Positions 1 to 6,801 of a DNA stretch of 7,758 nucleotides are shown piece after piece. The stretch comes from CALJEL01 sp041082235 (GTDB lineage Bacteria > Nitrospirota > Thermodesulfovibrionia > Thermodesulfovibrionales > CALJEL01), in NCBI GenBank assembly GCA_041082235.1, contig JBDOIG010000243.1:1-7758 (forward strand), given 5' to 3'. Position numbers and translations under genes: made by a program. How positions within the stretch are numbered: position 1 is the stretch's first letter; every line of letters starts with the position of its first letter. A model generated the notes under the pieces. The model did not search any database. It was not told where the DNA came from and worked only from the letters and a program-made list of their open reading frames with translations.

Positions 1-1583
1 ATACTGTAAACAGGCACTATCTCAAAGCCCTTTATCCAGGGCTGTATAATGTAGAAGTCCTTTTTGTGCCAGAAGGGGATTACAGGAGAGTCCTTCATTA
101 TTAATCTTTCAGCCCTTTCATAAAATAGAGACCTTCTTTTTTTATCAAGTTCTTTACTGCCAGCCTCAATGAGCCTGTCAACCTCTCTGTTTTTATACAT
201 TGTGCGGTTGCCCTTTGCCCCAATATTGGATGAATGAAAGAGAGGAAAGAGAAAATTTTCTGCATCAGGATAATCTGCCCACCAGCTGAGCCAGAAGAGA
301 TGCTCCTCTCCCTTTATCAATGCCTCTTTATAGGCGCTCCATTCAAGCTGTCTTATCTTTATATTCAGCCCTGCCTTTCTAAGGTATTCCTGTATTACCT
401 CTGCAATATCAATGACCTCCTGGTCCTGGGTAACATAAAACAAAAGGGACTCACCATTATAATCAGAGTTTTTTATAAGCTCCCTTGCCTTTTGAGGGTT
501 ATAATCAGGACTATCCGTGACCTTCCATGTCCTTAATTGTGGAGGTATAATCCCATCAGCAATTATGCCTCTTTTTTCATAAATAGTATCAAGTATCTTA
601 TGCCTGTCAATTGCATATCCTATTGCCTGCCTCATCGCTGGATTGTCAAAAGGAGGCCTTGAGCAGTTCAGGCCGAGATAATAGATATTGAGCCCTGCCC
701 GAGAACGAATCCAGGTATTTTTTCCCTTATCCTGCACATATTTCTTTATTGCTGATGCCGGCAGGTTGAGGACATCTATGTTTGAGAGCTCAAACTCAGT
801 GATGGCTGTGAGGTCCTCGGGTATTATCCTGTAGATAATTCTCTTTACCTGAGGAGTTCCCTCAAAATAGTCTTTTCTGCTTTCAAGGACTATCTCATTA
901 TTGTGAATCCATCTTTTTAATATATAAGGTCCTGTGCCAGAAGGGTTAGTTGAGAAGTCCGGCCTTGAGGCTTCCTCTTCAGGGACGACATAGGCTGCTG
1001 TCATGGTGAGAAGACCAAGGAATGGTGAGAAGGGCTCTTTAAGCCTGAGTCTTAAAATCCTCTCTCCGAGAACCTTTATGCCCCTTACTTCCTTTAGCCT
1101 TCCTTTCATGTAGTCTTCTGCACCTTCTATCCTTTGAAGCACCCATGTAACCGGAGACCTGAACCCGGGTGAGAGGACCCTTTCAAAGGAATACTTGAAA
1201 TCCCTTGCAGTGACCTCCCTTCCATTAGTAAACCTCACGCCTTTTTTTAAATAAAATGTGTATGTCCTTCCATCATCTGACACAGTCCATCTCTCAGCAA
1301 TGTCAGGCACAATCTGTAGATTCCCGTCAAGTCTTACTAGTCCGTTAAAGAGCTTTGCTGCAATGGTGGCACCACTTACATCCACTATAAGCCCAGGGTC
1401 GAGGGTTGTTGGATTTGAATTGACTCTGAAATAGATAGTCCCTTCCTGCCTGTTGTCTGACGAGCAGGCAACAATCGAGGAACAGAGCAACAGAGCAACA
1501 GAGCAGTAGAGCAGTATAAATAGAGCAGTAGAGCAGTAGGCCAGCAGTTTTTGGTGAATTGGTGAATTGGAATTTATCTTCAC
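1..1583 (-). CDS. Peptide ABC transporter substrate-binding lipoprotein (SBP_bac_5, OppA/DppA-like), 3' end cut by window
   Basis: Extracytoplasmic solute-binding protein that would capture oligopeptides and deliver them to an ABC permease. The open frame runs 527 codons from a GTG at 1583 to the window edge without a stop. The N-terminus is lysine-poor and hydrophobic (about residues 13-36) and ends in a lipobox-like IVAC with Cys40, so I expect a lipid-anchored mature protein. Family 5 signatures follow: NPTTLDP (57-63), then about 95-134 with AERWTVSDDG, YTFYLKKGVRF and ARDFKYSFERV; later SGTGPYIL, AMRQAIGYAIDR and a WWADYPDAENFL-type segment. OppA/DppA proteins are usually about 520-550 residues, so probably only 10-20 residues are missing. 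The GTG lies 4 bases after the perM stop with a weak AGG seven bases upstream; another in-frame GTG lies at 1607. The whole signal peptide is written in 8-bp repeats (see the repeat entry). The family is clear; the ligand is not known. Confidence 0.9.
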   Translation of the reverse strand, partial: MKINSNSPIHQKLLAYCSTALFILLYCSVALLLCSSIVACSSDNRQEGTIYFRVNSNPTTLDPGLIVDVSGATIAAKLFNGLVRLDGNLQIVPDIAERWTVSDDGRTYTFYLKKGVRFTNGREVTARDFKYSFERVLSPGFRSPVTWVLQRIEGAEDYMKGRLKEVRGIKVLGERILRLRLKEPFSPFLGLLTMTAAYVVPEEEASRPDFSTNPSGTGPYILKRWIHNNEIVLESRKDYFEGTPQVKRIIYRIIPEDLTAITEFELSNIDVLNLPASAIKKYVQDKGKNTWIRSRAGLNIYYLGLNCSRPPFDNPAMRQAIGYAIDRHKILDTIYEKRGIIADGIIPPQLRTWKVTDSPDYNPQKARELIKNSDYNGESLLFYVTQDQEVIDIAEVIQEYLRKAGLNIKIRQLEWSAYKEALIKGEEHLFWLSWWADYPDAENFLFPLFHSSNIGAKGNRTMYKNREVDRLIEAGSKELDKKRRSLFYERAERLIMKDSPVIPFWHKKDFYIIQPWIKGFEIVPVYS

Positions 1584-1612
1584 CTCTTTACCTGTTAACC
1601 TCTTCACCTTTT
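1477..1612. repeat. Period-8 tandem repeat tract across the perM / lipoprotein gene junction
   Basis: On the plus strand, GAGSARYA-type octamers fill 1477-1538: GAGGAACA (1477), GAGCAACA (1485, 1493), GAGCAGTA (1501, 1509), a 6-base TAAATA break (1517-1522), then GAGCAGTA (1523, 1531). A second family, GGTGAATT, is repeated at 1553 and 1561. A third, degenerate family covers 1581-1612: CACCTCTT, TACCTGTT, AACCTCTT, CACCTTTT. On the coding (minus) strand the first family reads TACTGCTC/TGTTGCTC and encodes the hydrophobic core of the lipoprotein signal peptide. The third family encodes the last residues of PerM and supplies the GTG start codons of the next gene. All positions were read directly. 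Confidence 0.93.
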
Positions 1613-2649
1613 CCCTGTTCCATTTTTCTGAATATCTCAATAACTGCAATAAACAGGGCAACAACAAGTGGACCTGCTATGAGTCCAATAAGCCCGAATT
1701 CCTTAATCCCTCCGAGGACGCTGAAGAAGAGGACGATTGTTGGCATCTTTGTCCTTGAACCGATAATTATGGGTTTAAGGACATTGTCTATGGTGCTTAT
1801 TCCAAAGGCACCTATGGCTGTGAGAATAAAGCCTTTAAGGACAGAACCTGTGAGGAAGAGATACAGGGCTGCGGGTCCCCATACTGAAAAGGCCCCAAGA
1901 AGCGGAATAAAGGAGGCGATGGCTATTGCACTCCCCCATACCACCGGCGTCGGTACGCCAAGAATCCAGAAGGAGATTCCTCCTATCAGTGCCTGAAGAA
2001 GTGCAACAACAACTCCACCATATATGGTTGATACAATTATGTCCCTGACAAGGCAGGTGAGTCTTTTTTTTTCATATTCAGAGAAGGGCAGGTATTCAAG
2101 TAGTGTGTTTAGATAAACAGGTCCTCCCATAAGAAAGAAAAAGAGGGTAAATATCATAAGGATGAAGTTAATGGCAAAGCCAAGGATATTTGTGATGCCC
2201 TGGGTAATATTGTTTAGGATTGACTTGCTTACAGAGGTTATGCTTTCTATTACCTCTGTGGTTATTTTTTCCTCGGTAATACCAAAATTTTCCTCAAGAT
2301 AGTGCAATATATTTGATACCTTTGGATGGCTCAACAGGCCTTTCAGCTGCATGAGCCTTTCTTCTGTAAGAAGCTTTGATAGCTCACTGAGTTCAGTAGC
2401 AAGGAGGATGCCAAAGTAGGTAAAGGGCCCCAGTATAAAGGCAATGACGATCAGGACTGTCAGGAGTGCTGAAATATAATCCCTCTTAAAATATCTTAAA
2501 AGCAGTGAGTAAAGGGGAAAAAATATGATTGTGGTGACAACAGCCCAGATAATGGAGGTGAGAAACGGATTTATGATCCTGAATAATAAATATCCAAGCA
2601 AGATAACAAGAAATAGGACGGTAATAAAATAAAATCTATTTATCTTCAT
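1588..2649 (-). CDS. AI-2E family transporter (PerM/YdiK-like, DUF20)
   Basis: Polytopic inner-membrane protein of 353 residues, the usual size for the AI-2E transporter family. Members have been linked to autoinducer-2 export or ion/proton-coupled export, but the substrate of most is unknown. Hydrophobic segments lie at about 8-25, 28-46, 60-85, 150-175 and as a dense block from 205 to 340. The soluble loop at 88-148 is typical. The C-terminal signature is visible: NVLKPIIIG, then a VLGG-x-x-x-F-G-L-I-G-L-I-A-GP motif. The ATG at 2649 is preceded by a strong GGGAGGGAGG Shine-Dalgarno and overlaps the end of the gamma-glutamyl hydrolase gene by 14 bases, so translation is probably coupled. 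The last codons are made of 8-bp repeats. Confidence 0.9.
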   Translation of the reverse strand: MKINRFYFITVLFLVILLGYLLFRIINPFLTSIIWAVVTTIIFFPLYSLLLRYFKRDYISALLTVLIVIAFILGPFTYFGILLATELSELSKLLTEERLMQLKGLLSHPKVSNILHYLEENFGITEEKITTEVIESITSVSKSILNNITQGITNILGFAINFILMIFTLFFFLMGGPVYLNTLLEYLPFSEYEKKRLTCLVRDIIVSTIYGGVVVALLQALIGGISFWILGVPTPVVWGSAIAIASFIPLLGAFSVWGPAALYLFLTGSVLKGFILTAIGAFGISTIDNVLKPIIIGSRTKMPTIVLFFSVLGGIKEFGLIGLIAGPLVVALFIAVIEIFRKMEQGKGEEVNR

Positions 2650-3352
2650 GAAGACCTCCCTCCCAAAAAGTTTTAATTTTTTGGGCCCCTCTACTTGATG
2701 AAAGGCTTACGAAGTTCTCAAATATACTTTTTGATAAGGCGTCCTCCATCCTCTCAGGATGCCACTGTATTCCGAAGAGATTCGGATACTCCTTATGGGT
2801 GATCGCCTCTACTATACCATCCTTTTTTGAAATCCCTATCTCAATTATATCTTTTCCTTTTTCCTTAATTGCCTGATGATGGGAGGAATTGACAGTATGA
2901 TTCCCTGAGGGTATGAGCCTGTTTTCTCTGATTTTAACCTCGTGGAACCCTTTTCTGTGTCCTTTAATGTCCTGGTAGAGAGAGCCTCTACAGAATACAT
3001 TTATAAGTTGCATTCCATAACAAATACCGAGGACGGGTTTTTTAGATTCAATGAATTCCTTTAATATCCTGAATTCAAATTCTATCCTCCTTTTATCAAC
3101 AGGCCTCAGATTCTCTGCCTCAGGTCTTTCTCCATAATATTCTGGTGGTATATCACCACCACCTGATATGAGCAACCCATCAATAAGGTCTATTACCTCA
3201 GACAGTATATCTTCCCCGGGAGGCAGAAGAAAAGGTATCGCACCAGCCCTCATGATTGCCTCAGCATAATATTTTTTGAGTCTTAAATATTGACCATCTG
3301 GGGTGCCAGATATATCCATGGTTATTCCAATGACAGGCTTCTTATTCAACAT
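2636..3352 (-). CDS. Gamma-glutamyl-gamma-aminobutyrate hydrolase family protein (peptidase C26, PuuD-like class I glutamine amidotransferase fold)
   Basis: Cytoplasmic hydrolase of 238 residues, with no signal peptide; family members cut gamma-glutamyl amide bonds. The catalytic triad is complete: nucleophile Cys111 in GICYGMQ, His198 and Glu200 in QWHPER. Other family marks are VIGI at 7-10, SGGGDIPPEYYGE at 63-75, DKRRIEFE near 86-93 and SLYQDI at 124-129. SSHHQAI at 156-162 matches the usual substrate-side motif. The position before SLYQDI reads C-R-G where the family normally has G-G. The ATG at 3352 overlaps the deacylase stop by 11 bases and has GGAAGGG nine bases upstream. A role on gamma-D-glutamyl murein peptides is suggested only by its neighbours; polyamine (gamma-glutamyl-GABA) metabolism is the textbook alternative, but no other puu gene is visible here. 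Confidence 0.88.
   Translation of the reverse strand: MLNKKPVIGITMDISGTPDGQYLRLKKYYAEAIMRAGAIPFLLPPGEDILSEVIDLIDGLLISGGGDIPPEYYGERPEAENLRPVDKRRIEFEFRILKEFIESKKPVLGICYGMQLINVFCRGSLYQDIKGHRKGFHEVKIRENRLIPSGNHTVNSSHHQAIKEKGKDIIEIGISKKDGIVEAITHKEYPNLFGIQWHPERMEDALSKSIFENFVSLSSSRGAQKIKTFWEGGLHEDK
2650..2665 (-). promoter_or_regulatory. Strong Shine-Dalgarno for perM
   Basis: GGGAGGGAGG lies 4 bases before the ATG at 2649, within the 3' end of the gamma-glutamyl hydrolase gene. It fixes the PerM start and supports independent or coupled re-initiation at this 14-base overlap. Confidence 0.75.
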
Positions 3353-4925
3353 TTTTTAGAACCCTTCCATTTCTTATTCCTGTAGCATTGCCGTTCCATA
3401 TAGCAGGAAGCCCATTTACAAATACATGATAGATGCCATCTGGTTTTAAAAAGGGAGTTTTAAAATCAGCCCTGTCTATTATTTTATCAGGGTCAAAGAC
3501 AACAAGGTCTGCGAATGCCCCTTCTTTGAGCATTCCTCTGTCCTTTAAGCCGAAAATTTTTGCAGGAAGTGAGGTTATCTTTCTTATAGCTTCTTCAACG
3601 GAGAAAAGCCTCTTTTCTCTACAGTAAATACCGAGAAACCTCGGCATGCTTCCAAACCCCCTTGGATGGGGTCTTCCCTTTGCTGTTGGTCCATCAAAAC
3701 TCCTTGCTGAGCTATCTGTACCTATGCACATAAAGGGCTCTTTTAAGAATTTTTCAAGATTATTCTCATTCATGGAATGGAAGATAGCACCAACCCTGAG
3801 ATTCTCTTCAATAAGGAGGTTGATTACAAGTTCTGAAGGTTCCATATTTAATGTCTTTGCAATCTCATTTAAACTTTTGCCCTCCATCCATTTTTTTCCC
3901 TTATCCTCTACCGAAGAGACTACGATCCCTTGAGGATTAATACCTGAGATATGTCTTTTTATTTCTTTTGCTGTATCAGGAGCCCTCAGTCTTTCCAGTT
4001 CTTTTTCCTTTCCACCTTCAAAGACCCAGGAAGGAAGTATTGAGTCAAGGTCTGTGCTTGATGCAATGTATGGATACCTGTCATAACTTATCCTGACGCC
4101 ATCCTCTAATGCCCTGTGCAGTATCTCCAGAACCTTTTCAATCTTATGCCAGTTTTCCCTTCCAGCGGTCTTTAAATGGGATATGTGAACAGGTGAGCCT
4201 GACTTTTTACCTATCTCAAGGACTTCCTCTATTGCCTCAATGAGCCTTTCTGATTCACTCCTCACATGAGAGGCATAGATGAAGGATTTATTCATCGTCT
4301 TTGAGAACTTCAGTCCCTCCCCGGTCAGTTCAATAAGCTCCTCTGTGGATGAGTATATCCCGGGTGGATAGATAAGTCCTGTTGAAAGTCCTATTGCCCC
4401 ATCCCTGAGGGCCTCTTTAAGGAGTAAGGTCATCCTTTCCATATCTTCTCTGGATGGAGCACCTTGTTTGAAGCCCATTACAGAGCCCCTGATATTTCCA
4501 TGACCCACAAGTGTCGCAAAATTAATTGATGGTCTTATGAGCTCAAGGATCTGAAAATATTCCCTGAGGGTATTCCATCTGTAGGGGATATCATACTCCT
4601 TCAGGTCATCCATCCTGTGTTCCAGATAGTCTCCATAAAGGGGCCCGGCACTGAGGCCACAGTTTCCATTTATCTCAGTGGTTATCCCCTGAAATAATTT
4701 CCCTTCCTGTCCCGGATCAGCAAGTATTGTGAATTCTGAATGACCATGGGTATCTATAAATCCGGGTGCAACGGCAAGACCATTGATGTCAATGACCTGC
4801 TCTGCCTCAGAATCTCTTGAGGGAAATACTATCCTTTCTCCTCTTATCCCAAGGGGTCTGTTTTCAGGAGGATTACCTGTTCCATCATAGATGAGTCCAT
4901 TTATCAAGAGAAAACTGAGCTTCAG
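3342..4925 (-). CDS. N-acyl-D-amino-acid deacylase / D-aminoacylase family amidohydrolase
   Basis: Zinc-dependent amidohydrolase expected to remove the acyl group from N-acyl-D-amino acids. Numbering from the TTG at 4907 (521 residues), the metal and catalytic positions of the D-aminoacylase branch are present: HGH at 54-56 in GFIDTHGHSEF, Cys83 in NGNCGLSAGP, His214 in ASHVRSES, His241/His244 in HISHLKTAG and Asp398 in IGTDSS, followed by the conserved H-P-R-G-F-G. The C-terminal beta-sandwich signature (KEGAFADLVVFDP) is complete. I place the start at a CTG at 4925: a GGAGG lies seven bases upstream, it overlaps the previous stop as CTGA, and the extra residues give the family-like opening L-L-I-N-G-L-I-Y-D-G-T. 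The TTG at 4907 has no visible Shine-Dalgarno. Family confidence is high; the exact acyl substrate and the start are less sure. Confidence 0.9.
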   Translation of the reverse strand: MKLSFLLINGLIYDGTGNPPENRPLGIRGERIVFPSRDSEAEQVIDINGLAVAPGFIDTHGHSEFTILADPGQEGKLFQGITTEINGNCGLSAGPLYGDYLEHRMDDLKEYDIPYRWNTLREYFQILELIRPSINFATLVGHGNIRGSVMGFKQGAPSREDMERMTLLLKEALRDGAIGLSTGLIYPPGIYSSTEELIELTGEGLKFSKTMNKSFIYASHVRSESERLIEAIEEVLEIGKKSGSPVHISHLKTAGRENWHKIEKVLEILHRALEDGVRISYDRYPYIASSTDLDSILPSWVFEGGKEKELERLRAPDTAKEIKRHISGINPQGIVVSSVEDKGKKWMEGKSLNEIAKTLNMEPSELVINLLIEENLRVGAIFHSMNENNLEKFLKEPFMCIGTDSSARSFDGPTAKGRPHPRGFGSMPRFLGIYCREKRLFSVEEAIRKITSLPAKIFGLKDRGMLKEGAFADLVVFDPDKIIDRADFKTPFLKPDGIYHVFVNGLPAIWNGNATGIRNGRVLKNVE

Positions 4926-5494
4926 AAGAAATCCTCCGGTCTCTGGATTGCCTTTCCAAGGACAAGGGTTATTATCGTGACAATTGACCTTGCCCTCTGA
5001 AGGATATTCCCATCCTTGCAGTGCTGCCTGTATAGTTTTTCAAGTTCTCTTTTCACACCAGGTAAGGCCTTCAGTGTTAGGAGCGAGCTATCAATAAATT
5101 CATTTATTACTCTGCTTTTTCCAAAGGGTTTCAGGATTTTCCTGAGGTCATTTAATATCTCTTCAGCAGAGAATCTCCATAACAATGTCTTAGCTGCCAT
5201 TACAAGGAGCACCAACCTCATTGCCCTTATAAAGCCAAGCCTCAGGGAGTCCTCAGCAATGATAAAAGGGCCTTTTTTAAAAATTATATCACCAGAAGGG
5301 CTCAGGAGATTTGCAATAAATATGGAGGTTCCGAATATGAGGGTTATCAGAAGGCCTTTTTTAAAAAGGGTTTTTGGAATAAATAAATAGAGGGTAATAA
5401 CAGGTATGGATGCAATTATAATATGGAGTGGTCTGTTTATAAAAAAAATTGCTATGGCATATCCAGTATAGAGGAAGAGAAAAAAGCCAGCCAT
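4922..5494 (-). CDS. Short EcfT/CbiQ-like energy-coupling factor membrane protein, degenerate
   Basis: Integral membrane protein of 190 residues with hydrophobic segments at about 3-20, 23-41, 44-64, 86-105 and 168-181. The middle (R90-A-M-R, then a TLLW-x-F-x-x-E-E-I-L-x-D-L-x-x-x-L-KPF segment at 103-124) resembles the EcfT/CbiQ transmembrane component of ECF vitamin and metal transporters, as does the following helix with a conserved Pro145 (LKALPGVKREL). Canonical EcfT proteins are about 250-270 residues and carry two Ala-Arg-Gly coupling motifs. Here the first position reads HCKDG (158-162) and the protein ends at RPEDFF before the second. No EcfA ATPase or S component is visible. The ATG is 2 bases past the amidase stop with AAGGA upstream. 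Function uncertain; membership rests on pattern reading. Confidence 0.68.
   Translation of the reverse strand: MAGFFLFLYTGYAIAIFFINRPLHIIIASIPVITLYLFIPKTLFKKGLLITLIFGTSIFIANLLSPSGDIIFKKGPFIIAEDSLRLGFIRAMRLVLLVMAAKTLLWRFSAEEILNDLRKILKPFGKSRVINEFIDSSLLTLKALPGVKRELEKLYRQHCKDGNILQRARSIVTIITLVLGKAIQRPEDFF
4926..4937 (-). promoter_or_regulatory. Shine-Dalgarno that favours a CTG start for the deacylase
   Basis: GGAGG at 4937-4933 lies inside the last codons of the EcfT-like gene, followed by seven bases and then CTG at 4925. The same element is 25 bases from the TTG at 4907, too far to serve it. It is the only good ribosome site near this junction. Confidence 0.5.
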
Positions 5495-5496
5495 CC

Positions 5497-6801
5497 TTAA
5501 CTTTGATCCTTTGCTGATTTAAAGGCTTGATGATTTAATTGATTTTTCCTTTCAAAGTATCTTCTTATTCCCTTTGCAATTGCCCTGGCAAGCCTTTCCC
5601 TGTAGGCTGAACTTGAAAGAAGTCTTTCCTCAGCAGGATTACTTATGTATGAAACCTCCAGAAGAACACAGGGCATCTTTGCAGTGTAAAGCACATAGAA
5701 TGGTCCCTTTTTTATCCCGTTTGATGGTCTGTCAAGGTTTTCCTTCAGTTCACCGTGTATGGTAGCTGCCAGTTTCATTGAATCTTCTCTTTTTGCCTGT
5801 GCCTCAAGGTCCATTTTTATAAGATCAATAAAATTTGAGAAGTTCTTCATTGCCTTCAGGCTTATGCCATTTTCCCTTGCTGCTACCTTCAGTGCCTCCT
5901 CATCATCTGTCCAGTTCAGGAAATAGGTTTCTATGCCATTTATATTTTTCTTTCTATTTGAGTTGGTATGGATGGATACAAAGAGGTCAGCATTTTTGCT
6001 GTTTGCAAAGGCAGTCCTTTCATCAAGGGATATAAAGACATCTTTTTCTCTTGTCATGAATATCTCAAATTCATCCTTCAGTATTTCTTTTACCTTCAGG
6101 GCAATGTCAAGATTTACATCCTTTTCCTTTAATCCCTTTTTACCTATAGCACCAGGGTCATGACCACCATGCCCAGGGTCAATAACAACCCTTGGCTTTT
6201 TTGATAGAGAAGGGAAGGTCTTCTGTGCAGTGGCATTTTGAGTCTCTTGAATATCGATTTCTAAGTTCTGTTGCTGACCGGGAGAATCTGCGATTTGCTG
6301 GGAACCCTGTTGCGAGTTCCAGTCTGTCTGGCCTGTTTTACTGACTGTATCTTCTGACCTTTTGGCCATAACATCAATAACTATCCTGAAGGGCTCATAG
6401 AGGGGGAAGACCATGAAGTCAGCCTTTCCATTGAGGTCTATAACGATCCTTGTAAGACCCTTTTGAGGAAAACCTGTGCGAATCTTTTTGACAATGCTGT
6501 CCTTGAGATCAAATTCTTTCTGTATACCGCTTAGCTCATGATTTATATCAATGAATATCCTTTCAGGTTCGCTCAGGCTTCCTGTTGAGAATATTACTTC
6601 CTGAGATGATTCAATCACAATCCTTGTGTAATCAGGATAGGAAAAATATCTGACAGAAGACTTTGTCTCAGCTGATAGAGGAGATAAATAGAGGACTGTA
6701 ATACAGGATACAAAATACAGAATACAGGATACAGGATATTTGATAAAAGATTTAAAAAGCCTCTGAATCCTGAATACTTTTGTACTGGTGGTTTGCATCA
6801 T
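5497..6801 (-). CDS. amiC: Periplasmic N-acetylmuramoyl-L-alanine amidase (AMIN + Amidase_3)
   Basis: Zinc amidase that cuts the bond between N-acetylmuramic acid and L-alanine in peptidoglycan, used in septum splitting and murein turnover. It has 434 residues: a basic N-terminus and hydrophobic stretch ending near PLSAETK (about 1-46; probable signal peptide cut after LSA), an AMIN localisation domain at about 48-145, a Q/S/T-rich linker at about 148-200, and an Amidase_3 domain at 203-418. Zinc and catalytic residues are present: His211 in DPGHGGHDPGA, Glu226 in LKEKD, His278 in SIHTN and Glu382 in LLEVSYISN. The start overlaps the NifU-like stop as ATGA; a second ATG follows immediately. 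The signal peptide is encoded partly by 7-bp repeats. The gene symbol is by domain architecture (AmiC/AmiB type), not proven orthology. Confidence 0.93.
   Translation of the reverse strand: MMQTTSTKVFRIQRLFKSFIKYPVSCILYFVSCITVLYLSPLSAETKSSVRYFSYPDYTRIVIESSQEVIFSTGSLSEPERIFIDINHELSGIQKEFDLKDSIVKKIRTGFPQKGLTRIVIDLNGKADFMVFPLYEPFRIVIDVMAKRSEDTVSKTGQTDWNSQQGSQQIADSPGQQQNLEIDIQETQNATAQKTFPSLSKKPRVVIDPGHGGHDPGAIGKKGLKEKDVNLDIALKVKEILKDEFEIFMTREKDVFISLDERTAFANSKNADLFVSIHTNSNRKKNINGIETYFLNWTDDEEALKVAARENGISLKAMKNFSNFIDLIKMDLEAQAKREDSMKLAATIHGELKENLDRPSNGIKKGPFYVLYTAKMPCVLLEVSYISNPAEERLLSSSAYRERLARAIAKGIRRYFERKNQLNHQAFKSAKDQS
6703..6737. repeat. Period-7 tandem repeat in the amidase signal-peptide region
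   Basis: Five direct heptamers on the plus strand: ACAGGAT (6703), ACAAAAT (6710), ACAGAAT (6717), ACAGGAT (6724), ACAGGAT (6731). On the coding strand they read ATCCTGT-type units encoding residues in the hydrophobic core (P-V-S-C-I-L-Y-F-V-S-C-I). A related inverted pair, TGAATCC/TGAATAC at 6764-6777, lies 26 bases further right. Confidence 0.93.
6703..6777. repeat. Imperfect inverted repeat flanking the amidase 5' coding region
   Basis: The two heptamers at 6764-6777 (plus strand CTGAATCCTGAAT) pair, with two mismatches in thirteen, against the repeat units on the other side, whose complement contains CTGTATCCTGTAT. The mRNA could fold a stem with a loop of roughly 26 bases near codons 10-30 of the amidase. 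The pairing was read by eye and no folding energy was computed. Confidence 0.5.

Noticed and set aside
234..536. Plus-strand open frame of about 100 codons
   Set aside because: It lies antisense to the well-supported peptide-binding protein, has no recognisable domain and no convincing ribosome site.
1477..1568. CRISPR array or transcription-factor iterons
   Set aside because: Units are contiguous 8-mers without spacers and lie within coding sequence, so neither model fits.
1559..1996. Plus-strand open frame of about 145 codons opposite perM
   Set aside because: Composition follows the complement of hydrophobic PerM codons; it begins inside the 8-bp repeats and has no family features.
3433..3933. 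Two plus-strand open frames opposite the deacylase
   Set aside because: They are mirror frames of a gene with complete catalytic motifs on the other strand.
5269..5367. 15-base direct repeat GGCCTTTTTTAAAAA at 5269 and 5353, considered as a mobile-element footprint or slippery site
   Set aside because: Both copies encode F-K-K-G turns of the EcfT-like protein, and the A6 runs are not in the codon phase needed for the usual -1 slippery heptamer. Probably coincidence of codon use.
5016..6163. Several plus-strand open frames opposite the EcfT-like and amidase genes
   Set aside because: Antisense shadows without start signals or recognisable motifs.
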